NCBI RefSeq assembly: GCF_013307435.2
Contig: NZ_CP102845.1
Coordinates: 682,001-746,000, forward strand
Direction of reading: 5' to 3'
Source of the DNA: Microvirga terrae
GTDB taxonomy: Bacteria; Pseudomonadota; Alphaproteobacteria; Rhizobiales; Beijerinckiaceae
Length of the DNA stretch: 64,000 nucleotides
Positions within the stretch are counted from its first letter, which is position 1. Each line of letters opens with the position of its first letter. Under the pieces are notes generated by a model. That model saw only the letters and a program-made list of their open reading frames with translations, was not told the DNA's origin and searched no databases. The position numbers were made by a program, and so were the translations under genes. Below are positions 43,627-54,446 of the stretch, in pieces.

Positions 43627-45187
43627 CGGACAGGCGACCTGAAGCGTGAGCGAGGATGACCGCGACGAACACGATGACGAGGCCGACGCTTGATGCCTCG
43701 TCCATCCGGTAGGCCCCCAGGCGCTCGTAGAGCAGATAGGGCAGCGTGACCAGTTCCGTGCCGCCGAAGAGCGCGACGATGCCGAAATCACCGAAGGACA
43801 ACGCCATGGCGAGGGCGAAGCCCGCCGCGAGCGGCCGCTTGAGCTCCGGCCAGTCCATGATCGCGAGCTTCGACCAGCCGGTGATCCCGAGCGATGCCGC
43901 GACGCGGCCGTAGCGCTCCTCCGTGGTGAGGAGACGGGGTGCCACATAGCGATAGGCGAAGGGCACAGCGGCCAGCCCGTTGATCAGCGGCAGAAGGACG
44001 AAGCCGGCCGTCGACGGATCGCCGAAGCGCCGGATCAGCAGGAACAGGCCTGCGGTCAGGGCGAAGGGCGGCACCGCGAGCAGCGCGTCGGGCAGGAGAT
44101 CGTAGAGTGCCGCGAGGCGCGGGGAGCGGAGCACGATGCGCCGCCGCCGCGCCGCGGACGCCAGGGCCAGCGCCAGGCCGCACGCCAGGATGGCCGCCGC
44201 ACCGGCGATGGCGAGGCTCGTGACGAAGGCCCGCAGCAGATCCGCGTCGATCACGGCGGGCAGGCTGCGGAAGCCCGTCAGCACGCTGAAGGCGAGCGGC
44301 GCGATGAACAGGGCGCTGACGACGAGCACCATCGCATCGAGGATCTTCAGGCCCCTGTTCTTCGCATCGGGGCGATGGACGAGGCTGCGGATCGTGTGGC
44401 CCACGGGCGGGCGCGTGAAGGCCCAATGGAGCAAGGCCGTCATGGACAGGCAGAGGGCGAGCTGGATCAGGGCCAGCCAGGCGACGCGGCCGAAGTCGAG
44501 ATCGATCTTGAGCGCCTCGAAGATCGCCACCTCCAGGGTGGACCGGCTAGGCCCCCCGCCGAGCGCCAGCACGATCGCGAAGCTCTTGAAACACATCAGG
44601 AAGATGAGCCCGGCGACGCCGGGCAGCTCCCCGCGCAGCACCGGCCAGTCGAGATGGCGGAAGATCTGGACGGGCGTGAAGCCGAGAGCGGCGGCAAGAC
44701 GCCAGTGCTCGGCCGGCACCTGATTCAATCCGTCGAGGGTGATCCGGGCTACGAAGGGCCCGTTCAGGAACACATGGGCGATGAGGATGCCGGGATAGCC
44801 GAAGATGCTGAAGCCTCCGGTCCAGCCGAGGACGGCCAGCACGTCGGCGAGCCATCCGCTGCGGCCGTAGACCGCGAAGACCGCGAACACCGCCACGATG
44901 GTCGGCATCACCATCGTGGAGCCGAGGATGGCCAGGACGACGTCGCGTCCCGGAAACCGGCGGCGGGCGAGGGCGAGCGCCAGGCCGATGCCCAGCGCCA
45001 GCGACAGCGCGGCCGACAGCGTCGCCTGGATGAGCGAGAAGGCGAGCACGCGCCAGAGATAGGGACCGATGGAGAGGAGCGACGGCGTCCCCCCGCCGAC
45101 GGTCGCGAGAGCGATGAAGCCGCCCGCCACGAGAGCCAGGATGGCGATGGCCACGAGGCTTCCGGGATGGGGCGGCTTCAGGGTCAT
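43613..45187 (-). CDS. thiP: thiamine ABC transporter permease
   Basis: The 524-residue permease is a fused tandem of two MetI-like membrane domains with about 12 helices, as expected for ThiP. There are two EAA loops, one in the first half (EHWRLAAALGFTPVQIFRH) and one in the second (ERYGRVAASLGITGWSKL). It carries thiamine, TPP or related compounds inward. It starts 9 bp after the thiB stop and overlaps thiQ. Confidence 0.94.
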   Translation of the reverse strand: MTLKPPHPGSLVAIAILALVAGGFIALATVGGGTPSLLSIGPYLWRVLAFSLIQATLSAALSLALGIGLALALARRRFPGRDVVLAILGSTMVMPTIVAVFAVFAVYGRSGWLADVLAVLGWTGGFSIFGYPGILIAHVFLNGPFVARITLDGLNQVPAEHWRLAAALGFTPVQIFRHLDWPVLRGELPGVAGLIFLMCFKSFAIVLALGGGPSRSTLEVAIFEALKIDLDFGRVAWLALIQLALCLSMTALLHWAFTRPPVGHTIRSLVHRPDAKNRGLKILDAMVLVVSALFIAPLAFSVLTGFRSLPAVIDADLLRAFVTSLAIAGAAAILACGLALALASAARRRRIVLRSPRLAALYDLLPDALLAVPPFALTAGLFLLIRRFGDPSTAGFVLLPLINGLAAVPFAYRYVAPRLLTTEERYGRVAASLGITGWSKLAIMDWPELKRPLAAGFALAMALSFGDFGIVALFGGTELVTLPYLLYERLGAYRMDEASSVGLVIVFVAVILAHASGRLSDARD

Positions 45188-45196
45188 GGTCGGCGA

Positions 45197-46201
45197 TCAG
45201 CGGGCCGTGGCGTTGAGCCAGGCATCCGTGAAGGCGCGGCGATTCTGCTGCACCTCCTCGGGCGTGAAGAGGAGCGCCCGGCTCGGTTGCACGAGATCCT
45301 TGAAGGCGGCGGGCAGGCCGGCGGCCGGGGTCTTGGCCGGCATCATCCAGTTGCCCTCGGGCATGGCCGACTGGAACGGCTCGCTGAGGATGAAGGCCAT
45401 GAATTTCTTGGCAAGGTCCGGCTGCTTCGAGGTGCGGGTCATGCCGGCGAGCTCCACGTGAAGGTAGTGGCCCTCGGAGAAGGCGGCGGCCCGGTAATTG
45501 TCCTTCTTCTCCGCGACGACGTGATAGGCCGGCGAGGTGGTGTAGGACATCACCATGTCGGCCTCGCCCTTCAGGAACAGGCCATAAGCCTCGGACCAGC
45601 CCTTGGTGAAGGTCACGATGCGGGGCTGGAGCCTGCCCCAGGCCTCGCCGGCCTTGTCGCCATAGACCTTCTGCATCCAGAGCAGCAGGCCGAGGCCCGG
45701 CGCGCTGGTGCGGGGATCCTGCAGGACCACTTTCGGACCATTGGGATCGTCGACGAGCTCCCGCAGGCTCTTGGGCGGGTGGGCGAGCTTGCTGGCGTCG
45801 TAGACGAAGGCGTAGTAGCCCCAGTCGAACGGGATGAAGGTGCTGTCAGTCCATGTGATAGGAAGTGTCAGATCCTTCTCATCCACCCCGTGCGGTGCGA
45901 AGAGGTTGAGCGAGCGGGCCTCGGCGACGAGATTCATGTCGAGGCCGACCACCGCGTCGGCCTTGGTGTCCTCGCCCTCGAGCCGCAGCCGCCCGAGCAG
46001 GCTGCCAGCATCCTCGGCGGTGACCCAGTTCAGGTCGCACCCGCAGGTCGCCTCGAAGCGCTCCTTGACGGTCTTGCCGGGCCCGTATTTTCCGGCAAAC
46101 GAGCCGTAGGTGTAGACGGTGAGCGTCGGCTTGGTCTGGGCCTGGGCGAGGCCTGTCGCCAGCCCAAGCGACACGAGGGTGAGAAGCAGTCGGCGTAACA
46201 T
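45197..46201 (-). CDS. thiB: thiamine ABC transporter substrate-binding protein
   Basis: The 334-residue periplasmic protein has a signal peptide (about residues 1-21, MLRRLLLTLVSLGLATGLAQA). It then has TLTVYTYGSFAGKYGPG, typical of ThiB/TbpA, and GLGLLLWMQKVYG. GGAG nine bases before ATG 46201 decides the start. It is the first gene of thiBPQ, with the TPP riboswitch in the 5' leader about 80 bp upstream. Confidence 0.94.
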   Translation of the reverse strand: MLRRLLLTLVSLGLATGLAQAQTKPTLTVYTYGSFAGKYGPGKTVKERFEATCGCDLNWVTAEDAGSLLGRLRLEGEDTKADAVVGLDMNLVAEARSLNLFAPHGVDEKDLTLPITWTDSTFIPFDWGYYAFVYDASKLAHPPKSLRELVDDPNGPKVVLQDPRTSAPGLGLLLWMQKVYGDKAGEAWGRLQPRIVTFTKGWSEAYGLFLKGEADMVMSYTTSPAYHVVAEKKDNYRAAAFSEGHYLHVELAGMTRTSKQPDLAKKFMAFILSEPFQSAMPEGNWMMPAKTPAAGLPAAFKDLVQPSRALLFTPEEVQQNRRAFTDAWLNATAR

Positions 46202-46283
46202 CAGGGGCGCTCCCATGCATGAGGCAGGCCGGACTGGCGGCGCAGGTTGCACGAGGCATGGCTTGTGTGGCGATGTCGCATGC

Positions 46284-46369
46284 TCATTCCCTCCGCCGGC
46301 ATGACCCGGATCAGGTTCGACGGGTCGGTGGCCTCGCCACCTCTCAGCCTCGTCTCGAGGCTCCCCGTG
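46284..46369 (-). ncRNA. TPP (THI-box) riboswitch
   Basis: On the minus strand the leader reads GGGGAGCCTCG, GCTGAGAGG, then GAACCTGATC and GGGTCATGCCGGCGGAGGGA. These are the conserved THI-box blocks that bind thiamine pyrophosphate. It lies 82 bp before thiB, so TPP would repress thiBPQ. The GGAG of the thiB ribosome site lies outside the aptamer, so the mode, translational or premature termination, is open. Confidence 0.95.
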
Positions 46370-46423
46370 AGACGCTTTGCTTCTAGAGCAGTTCAGGGGC
46401 GGCCACAAGCCGCCCCGTCAGGA

Positions 46424-48769
46424 TCACTTCCGGCTGCCCTTGTCCTTGCCGCCCGCCATCGCGGCCCGGCGCAGGGCATCGGCCAGGGCGCCGCCGGCGG
46501 CGGGAGCCTGCGGAGCGGGTTTCCGCTCGGTCTGCGCGCGGTGCTTCTGGAACGCCGCCCGGTTGTCGTCCTGCCGACCGGCGGACCGCTTCTCGGCCGG
46601 GTCGCTCATGCGCATGGACAGCGAGATGCGCTTCCGCGGAACGTCGACCTCGAGCACCTTCACCTTCACGATATCGCCCGGCTTCACCACGGTGCGCGGG
46701 TCCTTCACGAAGGTGTCGGCCAGGGCCGAGATGTGCACGAGCCCGTCCTGGTGGACGCCCACGTCGACGAAGGCTCCGAAGGCCGCCACATTGGTGACCA
46801 CGCCTTCCAGAACCATCCCGGGCTTCAGGTCGCTGATCTTCTCCACGCCTTCCATGAAGGTGGCGGTCTTGAATTCGGGGCGCGGGTCGCGACCGGGCTT
46901 TTCCAGCTCGCTCAGGATGTCCTTCACGGTGGGAACGCCGAATTTCTCGTCCGTGAAGCTCTGCGGGTTGAGCTTCTTCAACACGGCGCCGTTGCCGATC
47001 ACCACCTTGATATCGCTCTTCGTGGCCTCGAGGATGCGGCGCACGACCGGATAAGCCTCCGGATGGACGCCTGAGGCATCGAGCGGATCGTCGCCGTTCG
47101 GGATGCGCAGGAAGCCCGCCGCCTGCTCGAAGGTTTTCGGCCCAAGACCCGAGACCTTGGTGAGCGCCTTGCGGGTCTTGAACGGCCCGTTGGCATCGCG
47201 GTGGGAGACGATGTTCTGCGCCACCCATTCGCCGAGGCCCGAGACGCGGGCGAGAAGCGGCGCCGAGGCGGTGTTGAGATCGACCCCGACCGCATTCACG
47301 CAATCCTCCACCACCGCGTCGAGGGAGCGCGAGAGCTTGAATTCCGCGAGATCGTGCTGGTACTGCCCGACGCCGATGGATTTCGGGTCGATCTTCACGA
47401 GCTCTGCCAGCGGATCCTGCAGGCGGCGCGCGATGGAGACGGCGCCACGCAGGGAGACGTCGAGATCCGGCAGCTCCTGGCTGGCAAAGGCGGACGCGGA
47501 ATAGACGGAAGCGCCGGCTTCCGACACCATAATCTTCGTAAGCTTCAGATCCGGGTGCTTCGCCACCAGCTCGGCCGCGAGCTTGTCGGTCTCGCGCGAG
47601 GCCGTGCCGTTGCCGATGGCCACCAGCTCGACCCGGTGCACGCGGCAGAGCCGCGCCAGCGTCGCAAGGGCTTCGTCCCATTGGCGCTTCGGCTCGTGCG
47701 GGTAGATGGTATCGGTCGCCACCACCTTTCCGGTCGCATCCACCACGGCCACCTTGACGCCGGTTCGGTAGCCGGGATCGAGGCCGAGGGTCGGGCGCGC
47801 GCCGGCGGGAGCCGCGAGAAGCAGGTCGCGCAGGTTGCCGGCGAACACCTTCACGGCCTCGTCCTCGGCCAGCTGCCAGAGCCTCATCTTCATGTCGAGT
47901 TCGATGGAGAAGCGCAGCTTCGTGCGCCAGGCCCAGCGAACCGTGTCCAGAAGCCACTTGTCGCCGGGACGGCCCTGATCGACGATGCCGTAGGCGAGCG
48001 CCGTACGGCCCTCGTAGCGGCTGACATAGCCGGGCTCTGCGGCGTCCTTGTCCTCCTCCATGCGCAGATCGAGGATCTCCTCCTTCTCGCCCCGGAACAG
48101 GGCGAGGATCCGGTGGGAGGGCAGCTTCGGCAGGGGCTCGGCGAAGTCGAAATAGTCGGCGAATTTCGCCCCTTCGGTCGCCTTGCCGTCGCGCATCTTG
48201 GAGGTGAGGCTGCCCCGCTCCCAATAGATGTCGCGCAGCGCTCCCAGAAGTTCGGCATTTTCCGCGAAACGCTCGACGAGGATCGAGCGGGCGCCCTCGA
48301 GGGCCGCCTCCGGGGTGGCGACTTCCTTCTCGGCATTCACGAAGCCGGAAGCCGCTTCCTTGGGCTCGCGGCCCGGCTCGCCCAGGAGCAGGTCGGCCAA
48401 AGGCTCCAGGCCCGCCTCCCTGGCGATCTGCGCCTTGGTTCGCCGCTTGGGCTTGTAGGGCAGGTAGAGGTCTTCCAGGCGCGCCTTGGTGTCGGCGGTG
48501 TTGATCTGCAGCGCCAGCTCCTCGGTGAGCTTGCCCTGCTCGCGGACGCTGTCCAGGATCGTCTTGCGGCGGTCCTCCAGCTCGCGCAGGTAGCGCAGGC
48601 GCTCGTCCAGGGTGCGCAGCTGAGCGTCGTCCAGGGTGCCGGTGACTTCCTTGCGGTAGCGTGCGATGAAGGGGACGGTCGACCCGCCGTCCAGCAGCTC
48701 GATGGCCGCCTTGACCTGCCACTCCTGAACACTCAGTTCGTTCGCGATGCGCTGACCGATGGATAGCAT
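46424..48769 (-). CDS. tex: Tex-family transcription accessory protein
   Basis: The 781-residue Tex protein is a cytoplasmic RNA-binding factor linked to transcription and stress tolerance. Its domains are, in order, the helical Tex N-terminal region (about 1-190), a YqgF-like RNase H fold (about 325-460, [18 protein letters not shown]), a helix-hairpin-helix pair (about 495-600) and an S1 domain (about 640-715, [20 protein letters not shown]). The last 60 residues form a basic Ala/Gln tail. GGAGACTTCC precedes the ATG. Monocistronic. Confidence 0.95.
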   Translation of the reverse strand: MLSIGQRIANELSVQEWQVKAAIELLDGGSTVPFIARYRKEVTGTLDDAQLRTLDERLRYLRELEDRRKTILDSVREQGKLTEELALQINTADTKARLEDLYLPYKPKRRTKAQIAREAGLEPLADLLLGEPGREPKEAASGFVNAEKEVATPEAALEGARSILVERFAENAELLGALRDIYWERGSLTSKMRDGKATEGAKFADYFDFAEPLPKLPSHRILALFRGEKEEILDLRMEEDKDAAEPGYVSRYEGRTALAYGIVDQGRPGDKWLLDTVRWAWRTKLRFSIELDMKMRLWQLAEDEAVKVFAGNLRDLLLAAPAGARPTLGLDPGYRTGVKVAVVDATGKVVATDTIYPHEPKRQWDEALATLARLCRVHRVELVAIGNGTASRETDKLAAELVAKHPDLKLTKIMVSEAGASVYSASAFASQELPDLDVSLRGAVSIARRLQDPLAELVKIDPKSIGVGQYQHDLAEFKLSRSLDAVVEDCVNAVGVDLNTASAPLLARVSGLGEWVAQNIVSHRDANGPFKTRKALTKVSGLGPKTFEQAAGFLRIPNGDDPLDASGVHPEAYPVVRRILEATKSDIKVVIGNGAVLKKLNPQSFTDEKFGVPTVKDILSELEKPGRDPRPEFKTATFMEGVEKISDLKPGMVLEGVVTNVAAFGAFVDVGVHQDGLVHISALADTFVKDPRTVVKPGDIVKVKVLEVDVPRKRISLSMRMSDPAEKRSAGRQDDNRAAFQKHRAQTERKPAPQAPAAGGALADALRRAAMAGGKDKGSRK

Positions 48770-48953
48770 GGAAGTCTCCGAATAAGGCGTAAGGCGCGGC
48801 TTCTACGGTGCGGGACGCCACCGGGTCAACGGCCCGTCCACAGCCCCGGGGTCGCAGTGCCGTTAGGGAAAGCGGCGTTTCGACATTTCTGCTTGGCAGG
48901 CGAAGCCTCGGCGTATAGACCGTCCCGCCCTTTCGCCCGCTCCCGAGGTCTCC

Positions 48954-50264
48954 ATGTCCCTCTCCGACGATTTATCCATCGGCATCGATTTCGGCACCAG
49001 CAACACGGTCGTGGCCCTGGCGGACCGGAACGGGAACGTGGAGGCGCTGACCTTCGAGCACGGGGGCGAGCGTCTCAAGGTCTACGTCACGGCGCTCTGC
49101 TTCTGGGATGAGCGGCACGGCAACGGCCTGCGCACCGAAGTCGAGGGTGGCCCCTGGGCCATCGAGCAGTTCCTGGACGGGCTGCATGCCCACCGCTTCA
49201 TCCAGTCGTTCAAGACCTTCGCGGCCAGCGCGACCTTCAAGGAAACCCGGATCTTCCGCGAACGCTATGCCTTCGAGGACCTGCTGAGCGCCTTCCTGCG
49301 CACGCTCGTGCGCCATGGCGGCTCTCGGCTCGATTGGGGGGCACGGAACGTCGTCATCGGGCGGCCGGTCCAGTTCGCCGGCTACAATCCGGACGACGAT
49401 CTCGCCATGCAGCGCTACCGGACGGCCTTCAGCCGGCTCGGGGCGGAGCAGGCCCGCTACGTCTACGAGCCCGTGGGGGCCGCCTTCTTCTACGCGCGCC
49501 AGCTCGATCATGACGCCACCGTGCTGGTGGCGGATTTCGGCGGCGGCACCAGCGACTTTTCGGTCATGCGTTTTTCCCGACAGGGAGGCGTGCTGCGGGC
49601 CGAGCCGCTGGGGCATGCCGGCATCGGGATCGCGGGAGACGCCTTCGATTACCGGATCGTCGACAAGGTCGTGTCCCCGCGCCTGGGAAAAGGTGGGCTC
49701 TATCGCTCCATGGGAAAGATCCTGTCGATCCCCAACCACTATTATGCCAATTTCGCCCGCTGGAACCATCTCGCGATGATGAAGGGCAGCGGTGACCTCA
49801 AGGAGCTGCGGGAACTGGCCCGCGTCGCCCTGGAACCGGAACCGCTCGAGAAATTCATCGACATCATCGAGTACGATCTCGGCTTTGCCCTCTACCGGGC
49901 CGTTTCTTCGGCAAAGGTTGCGCTTTCGAACCAGGAGGAGACGACGTTCCAGTTCCAGGGCGAGAGCGTCGATATCGAGGCGAAGATCACGCGCGCCGAT
50001 TTCGAATCGTGGATCGCGGAAGACGTAAAGCGGATCGCCGGAACGGTCGACGAGGCTCTTTCCAGGGCTGGCGTCAGACCCGAGGAGATCGAGCGCGTGT
50101 TCCTGACAGGCGGCACCTCGTTCGTTCCAGCCATCCGTCGCCTGTTCGTCGATCGCTTTGGCGAGACCCGGCTGACTTCGGCAGACCAGTTCGAGTCCAT
50201 CGCCTATGGGCTGGCGCTCATCGGTCAGACTGACCGGCCGGAGCGGTGGGCCGTCATGAATTAG
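48954..50264 (+). CDS. YegD-like Hsp70-family protein (ATPase domain only)
   Basis: The 436-residue protein has the Hsp70/actin ATPase fold, with phosphate 1 IGIDFGTSNTVVAL, the connect region VYEPVGAAFFYA, phosphate 2 VLVADFGGGTSDFSV and the adenosine motif VFLTGGTSFVPAIRRLF. It lacks the beta-sandwich substrate domain of DnaK, as E. coli YegD does. The role is unknown; it may be a nucleotide-dependent cofactor in protein handling. It is monocistronic, and CGAGG precedes the ATG. Confidence 0.88.
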   Translation: MSLSDDLSIGIDFGTSNTVVALADRNGNVEALTFEHGGERLKVYVTALCFWDERHGNGLRTEVEGGPWAIEQFLDGLHAHRFIQSFKTFAASATFKETRIFRERYAFEDLLSAFLRTLVRHGGSRLDWGARNVVIGRPVQFAGYNPDDDLAMQRYRTAFSRLGAEQARYVYEPVGAAFFYARQLDHDATVLVADFGGGTSDFSVMRFSRQGGVLRAEPLGHAGIGIAGDAFDYRIVDKVVSPRLGKGGLYRSMGKILSIPNHYYANFARWNHLAMMKGSGDLKELRELARVALEPEPLEKFIDIIEYDLGFALYRAVSSAKVALSNQEETTFQFQGESVDIEAKITRADFESWIAEDVKRIAGTVDEALSRAGVRPEEIERVFLTGGTSFVPAIRRLFVDRFGETRLTSADQFESIAYGLALIGQTDRPERWAVMN

Positions 50265-50274
50265 GCGGATTCTA

Positions 50275-50317
50275 AAATAAAATTACGCTTGCCGTAGGGT
50301 GATAAAGGGTTTTATTT
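50275..50317. promoter_or_regulatory. AT-rich inverted repeat upstream of ppc
   Basis: AAATAAAA (50275-50282) and TTTTATTT (50310-50317) form an 8-bp inverted repeat around a 27-base core, 37 bp before ppc. It may be a protein site or simply the terminator of the Hsp70 gene. The assignment is open. Confidence 0.35.
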
Positions 50318-50353
50318 CGCAGTGCAGCAAACGCGCCAAGCGGGAGCCCTCCC

Positions 50354-53140
50354 ATGTCTCTGATCAACCCCGACGTCACGCCCGAGAAGGACCTTCCCCT
50401 TCGCGACGATATTCGGCTTCTGGGGCGAATCCTGGGTGACACGATCCGCGAGCAGGAGGGCGAGGCTGCCTTTGAGATCGTGGAACGCATCCGCCAGACC
50501 TCGATCCGTTTCCACCGCAATGAGGATGACGCGGCCCGCCGCGAGCTCGAGACGACCCTGAACAGCCTCTCGCGGGGACGCAGCAACCAGATCATCCGGG
50601 CCTACAGCTATTTCTCGCATCTGGCGAACATCGCCGAGGACCAGCATCATGTCCGCCGCTCCCGCGCCCATGCGATGGCGGGCGCTCATGCCGTGGAGGC
50701 TGCGGCGCCACGCGAGGGAACGCTGGCACGAGCCCTCAAGCTCATCCAGGATGCCGGCGTCAGCCATTCGGCCCTCCAGGCCGTTTTTGCCTCCGCGCTC
50801 GTCTGCCCCGTTCTCACGGCGCACCCGACAGAGGTGCGCCGCAAGAGCACCATCGACCGCGAAATGGAAATCTCCCAGATTCTGGCGCAGCGGGATCGGC
50901 AGCATCTGACACCAGACGAGGAGGCGGCCTGCCAGGAAGCCCTTCGTCGTGCCATTCTCACACTTTGGCAGACGAGCATTCTTCGGCGCAACCGGCTCAA
51001 GGTGATCGACGAGGTCAACAACGGTCTTTCGTACTACGACTACACTTTTTTCAAGGAGTTACCCCGGGTCTATGCCTCCCTCGAGGATCAGCTTGCGGCC
51101 TTGGATCCCCTATGGGAGAGCATTGAGCTGCCCTCCTTCTTGCGTATGGGCAGCTGGATCGGCGGAGACCGCGACGGCAATCCTTTCGTGACCGCGGATG
51201 CCCTGCGGCAGGCCCTTCTGCTGCAGAGCAAGCACGCTCTCAGCTTCTATCTGGAAGAGCTCCATTGCCTGGGCGCTGAACTGTCGCTCGATGGGCGTTA
51301 TGTGAACGTCTCCGACGAGATCCAGGAACTCGCCAAGGCCTCTCCCGATCCCTCTCCCCATCGTCAGGACGAGCCTTATCGCAGAGCAATCACAGGCATC
51401 TATGCACGCCTTGCCGCAACCGCAGCCCGGCTTGGGCACGGCGATGTGGCGCGCCATGCGGTAGGCGAGGCACCGGCCTATGACAGCATCGAGGAGTTTG
51501 AGGGTGAACTCTCGGTCCTTCACCGCTCCCTGCGCTCGAACGGATCGGGATCGCTGGCACGTGGCCGCCTGCGCAAACTGCGCCGTGCCGTCAGCGTCTT
51601 CGGGTTCCATCTGGCCAGCGTCGACATGCGCCAGAATTCCGACGTTCATCAGCGTGTCGTGGCCGAGCTTTTTGAGAAGGCCAATCCCGGAACCGCCTAT
51701 GAAGGGCTGCCGGAGGATAAGCGCGTCGCCCTGCTCCTGGAAGAGCTTCGCACGCCGCGCCTCCTCATGTCGCCCTATCTCGACTATTCGCCTGAGACCG
51801 CATCCGAACTGGCCATCGTTCACGAAGCCGCCGAAGCCCATCGGCGCTATGGCCGCGCGGCCGTGCCGAACTACGTCATCTCCAAAGCGAGCGATCCATC
51901 CGACATCCTAGAGGTGGCTCTTCTCCTAAAGGAGGCGGGCCTCCTGCGTCCGCGCGACGGCGAGATGGATGTGAACATCATCCCGCTCTTCGAGACCATC
52001 GCGGATCTGCGCAATTGCAGCGGCGTGATGGATGCTTTGTTCTCCTTGCCGGATTACATGCGCCTGTTGCGCAGCCGCGGGCAGGCCCAGGAGGTGATGC
52101 TCGGCTATTCTGACAGCAACAAGGACGGCGGCTTTCTCACCTCCGGCTGGGAGCTCTACAAGGCGGAGATCGAGCTGATCGAGGTGTTCAAGCGCCACAG
52201 CGTCGCCCTTCGGCTGTTCCATGGCCGTGGCGGATCCGTGGGCCGCGGCGGCGGACCGAGCTATCAGGCGATCCTGGCGCAACCGGGCGGGGCCGTGCAG
52301 GGCGCCATTCGGATCACCGAACAGGGCGAGGTGATTGCCGGCAAATACTCGAATCCGGATCTCGGGCGCCGCAATCTTGAAATCCTCGCCGCGGCCACTC
52401 TCGAAGCTACCCTTCTGCATTCAGGCCAGTCCGCCCCTCGCGACGAGTACCTGAAGGCGATGGACGAGCTTTCGAACAGCGCCTTCAAGGCGTATCGGGC
52501 GCTCGTCTATGAGACCGAAGGGTTCGAGCGCTATTTCTGGGAATCGACTGTCATCGGCGAGATCGCCAATCTGAATATCGGCAGCCGGCCGGCATCGCGC
52601 ACGAACTCCCGGCGCATCGAGGATCTGCGCGCCATCCCATGGGTGTTCGGCTGGGCGCAGTGCCGCCTCATGCTGCCGGGCTGGTACGGCTTCGGCTCCG
52701 CGGTGAACGAGTGGCTCGAAAAGCGGCCCGACACCGGCATGGCGCTGCTGCAGGAGATGTATCGCGACTGGCCGTTCTTCCAGGCGCTGCTCTCGAACAT
52801 GGACATGGTCCTGGCGAAGAGCAACATCGCGATCGCCTCACGTTATGCGAACCTCGTCGCGGACGACGCCTTGCGCGAGGCCATCTTCCCGCGCCTGCGC
52901 CGTGAATGGGAGGATTCGATCAGGCAGCTGCTTGCCATCATGCGGCAGCAATCCCTGCTCGACGGCAATCCGCTCCTGGCCCGTTCGATCCGAAACCGCT
53001 TCCCGTATCTCGATCCGCTGAACCACCTGCAGATCGAACTGCTGAAGCGTCACCGCTCCGGCGATGCGGACGAGCAGGTCGTGCAGGGCATCCACCTATC
53101 TATCAACGGCATCGCGGCGGGTCTGCGCAACAGCGGCTAA
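50354..53140 (+). CDS. ppc: phosphoenolpyruvate carboxylase
   Basis: The 928-residue enzyme makes oxaloacetate from PEP and bicarbonate. It has the catalytic histidine motif [13 protein letters not shown], the PEP-binding [12 protein letters not shown], the hallmark [11 protein letters not shown] and [14 protein letters not shown], and [11 protein letters not shown] and [15 protein letters not shown]. The C-terminal [11 protein letters not shown] is close to the usual xNTG end, with SG in place of TG. GGGAG lies seven bases before the ATG. Its role is anaplerotic, and in methylotrophs also part of the serine cycle. It is followed by 100 bp without a gene. Confidence 0.96.
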   Translation: MSLINPDVTPEKDLPLRDDIRLLGRILGDTIREQEGEAAFEIVERIRQTSIRFHRNEDDAARRELETTLNSLSRGRSNQIIRAYSYFSHLANIAEDQHHVRRSRAHAMAGAHAVEAAAPREGTLARALKLIQDAGVSHSALQAVFASALVCPVLTAHPTEVRRKSTIDREMEISQILAQRDRQHLTPDEEAACQEALRRAILTLWQTSILRRNRLKVIDEVNNGLSYYDYTFFKELPRVYASLEDQLAALDPLWESIELPSFLRMGSWIGGDRDGNPFVTADALRQALLLQSKHALSFYLEELHCLGAELSLDGRYVNVSDEIQELAKASPDPSPHRQDEPYRRAITGIYARLAATAARLGHGDVARHAVGEAPAYDSIEEFEGELSVLHRSLRSNGSGSLARGRLRKLRRAVSVFGFHLASVDMRQNSDVHQRVVAELFEKANPGTAYEGLPEDKRVALLLEELRTPRLLMSPYLDYSPETASELAIVHEAAEAHRRYGRAAVPNYVISKASDPSDILEVALLLKEAGLLRPRDGEMDVNIIPLFETIADLRNCSGVMDALFSLPDYMRLLRSRGQAQEVMLGYSDSNKDGGFLTSGWELYKAEIELIEVFKRHSVALRLFHGRGGSVGRGGGPSYQAILAQPGGAVQGAIRITEQGEVIAGKYSNPDLGRRNLEILAAATLEATLLHSGQSAPRDEYLKAMDELSNSAFKAYRALVYETEGFERYFWESTVIGEIANLNIGSRPASRTNSRRIEDLRAIPWVFGWAQCRLMLPGWYGFGSAVNEWLEKRPDTGMALLQEMYRDWPFFQALLSNMDMVLAKSNIAIASRYANLVADDALREAIFPRLRREWEDSIRQLLAIMRQQSLLDGNPLLARSIRNRFPYLDPLNHLQIELLKRHRSGDADEQVVQGIHLSINGIAAGLRNSG

Positions 53141-53241
53141 GAAACAAGGTTGCGGAACCGTGCTCCGGCTTCCCGGTTGAGTCTTCAGCATGCATCCCCT
53201 GTCGGATGCATCTGATGAACCCAGCCCGAGAGGAAAATGCC

Positions 53242-53415
53242 ATGTCCCGCGGTGACAAGTCCGCCTATACCGACAAGCAGAAGCGCAAGGCCGAGCATAT
53301 CGAGGAATCCTACGAGAGCCGTGGACTCTCGGAAAAGGAGGCCGAGAGGCGCGCTTGGGCCACCGTCAACAAGCAGGATGGCGGCGGCAAGAAGAGCGGA
53401 TCCGGACGCAGCTAA
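53242..53415 (+). CDS. small charged protein (often annotated plasmid stabilization protein)
   Basis: The 57-residue, very hydrophilic protein begins MSRGDKSAYTDKQKRKAEHI and ends NKQDGGGKKSGSGRS. Its middle is a predicted helix rich in Glu and Lys (EESYESRGLSEKEAERRAW). Homologous short proteins are common in alphaproteobacteria under the label plasmid stabilization protein, for which I see no evidence here. GAGAGGAAAATGCC is a good ribosome site. Codon use is normal for the region. Function unknown. Confidence 0.75.
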   Translation: MSRGDKSAYTDKQKRKAEHIEESYESRGLSEKEAERRAWATVNKQDGGGKKSGSGRS

Positions 53416-53511
53416 AGGCGAAGAGCCGGCTGCAGCTAAGATAGTGCGCCGGGCGCAAAGCGGGTGTATGGAGGTTCCTGTTCTCTTGCCCGCTTTGCCG
53501 AGGAGGAAGTC

Positions 53512-54423
53512 TTGCTCACGAGTTCTGCCGCCGGGGTCTACGTCATCTGCCCCACGCCCTTCGAGAGCGACGGACGGGTCGACGTCGCCTCGACCGACCG
53601 GATGGTCGAGGCCTATCTGAAAGCCGGCGCGACCGGACTGACGATTCTAGGCATCATGGGCGAGGCACCCAAGCTCGCGGCCGATGAGGCCCTGGCCTTC
53701 ACCCGACAGGTGATCGCCACGGTGGCGGGCCGCGTCCCCGTCATCGTCGGGGTATCGGCGGCCGGCTTCGCCGCCATGTCGGGCCTGTCGTCCAAGGTGA
53801 TGGATGCGGGCGCCGCCGGCGTCATGATCGCGCCGCCCTCGACCTTGAAGACCGACGACCAGATCGTCTCCTATTACGCGGATGCCGTGGAGGCCATCGG
53901 CCCGGATGTTCCGTGGGTGATCCAGGACTATCCCCTCACCACCAACGTGGTCATGACCCCGAAGGTGATCATGCGCATCATCGAGCAGAGCCCGTCCTGC
54001 GTGATGCTCAAGCACGAGGATTGGCCCGGCCTCGACAAGATCACGGCGCTGCGCCGCGCAAGCGATGCGGGCCAGGTGCGCCGCGTGTCCATTCTCTGCG
54101 GCAATGGCGGGATGTTCCTCCCCTTCGAGATGGAGCGGGGCGCGGACGGCGCCATGACGGGCTATGCCTACCCGGAGATGCTGGTCGGCGTGGTCGATTT
54201 CATCAACCAGGGCAAGCGGGCGGAGGCGCACGATCTCTTCGACCGCCATCTGCCGCTGGTGCGCTACGAGACACAGCCCGGCGTGGGCCTCGCCGTGCGC
54301 AAGTACGTGCTGAAGCGGCGCGGCATCATCGCATCCGATACGCTGCGCAAGCCGGGGCCGAAGCTGAGCCCGGAAACCATTGCCGACATCGAATGGCTGA
54401 TGCAGCGCATCGAGCGCTCGTGA
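53512..54423 (+). CDS. DapA-superfamily (DHDPS/NAL) class I aldolase or dehydratase
   Basis: The 303-residue TIM-barrel enzyme has the Schiff-base Lys167 (SCVMLKHED) and Tyr140 (VIQDYPLTT). The DapA motif GTTGE is replaced by GIMGEAP, so it is not a lysine-biosynthesis DapA. Candidate roles are 2-keto-3-deoxy sugar-acid dehydratase or aldolase (such as L-arabonate pathway AraD) or N-acetylneuraminate-lyase-like enzymes. The start TTG 53512 has AGGAGGAAG before it. The SDR gene starts 23 bp after its stop, so they form an operon. Confidence 0.85.
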   Translation: MLTSSAAGVYVICPTPFESDGRVDVASTDRMVEAYLKAGATGLTILGIMGEAPKLAADEALAFTRQVIATVAGRVPVIVGVSAAGFAAMSGLSSKVMDAGAAGVMIAPPSTLKTDDQIVSYYADAVEAIGPDVPWVIQDYPLTTNVVMTPKVIMRIIEQSPSCVMLKHEDWPGLDKITALRRASDAGQVRRVSILCGNGGMFLPFEMERGADGAMTGYAYPEMLVGVVDFINQGKRAEAHDLFDRHLPLVRYETQPGVGLAVRKYVLKRRGIIASDTLRKPGPKLSPETIADIEWLMQRIERS

Positions 54424-54446
54424 AGCAACAAGGGGAGTTTTCACGC

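Noticed and set aside
46383..48821. 812-codon minus-strand frame overlapping tex
   Set aside because: It is a frame-shifted shadow of tex, rich in Arg/Gly/Ala, and lacks any domain.
53242..53415. Toxin-antitoxin or plasmid addiction component
   Set aside because: The common database label plasmid stabilization protein has no support here; there is no partner gene and no plasmid feature.
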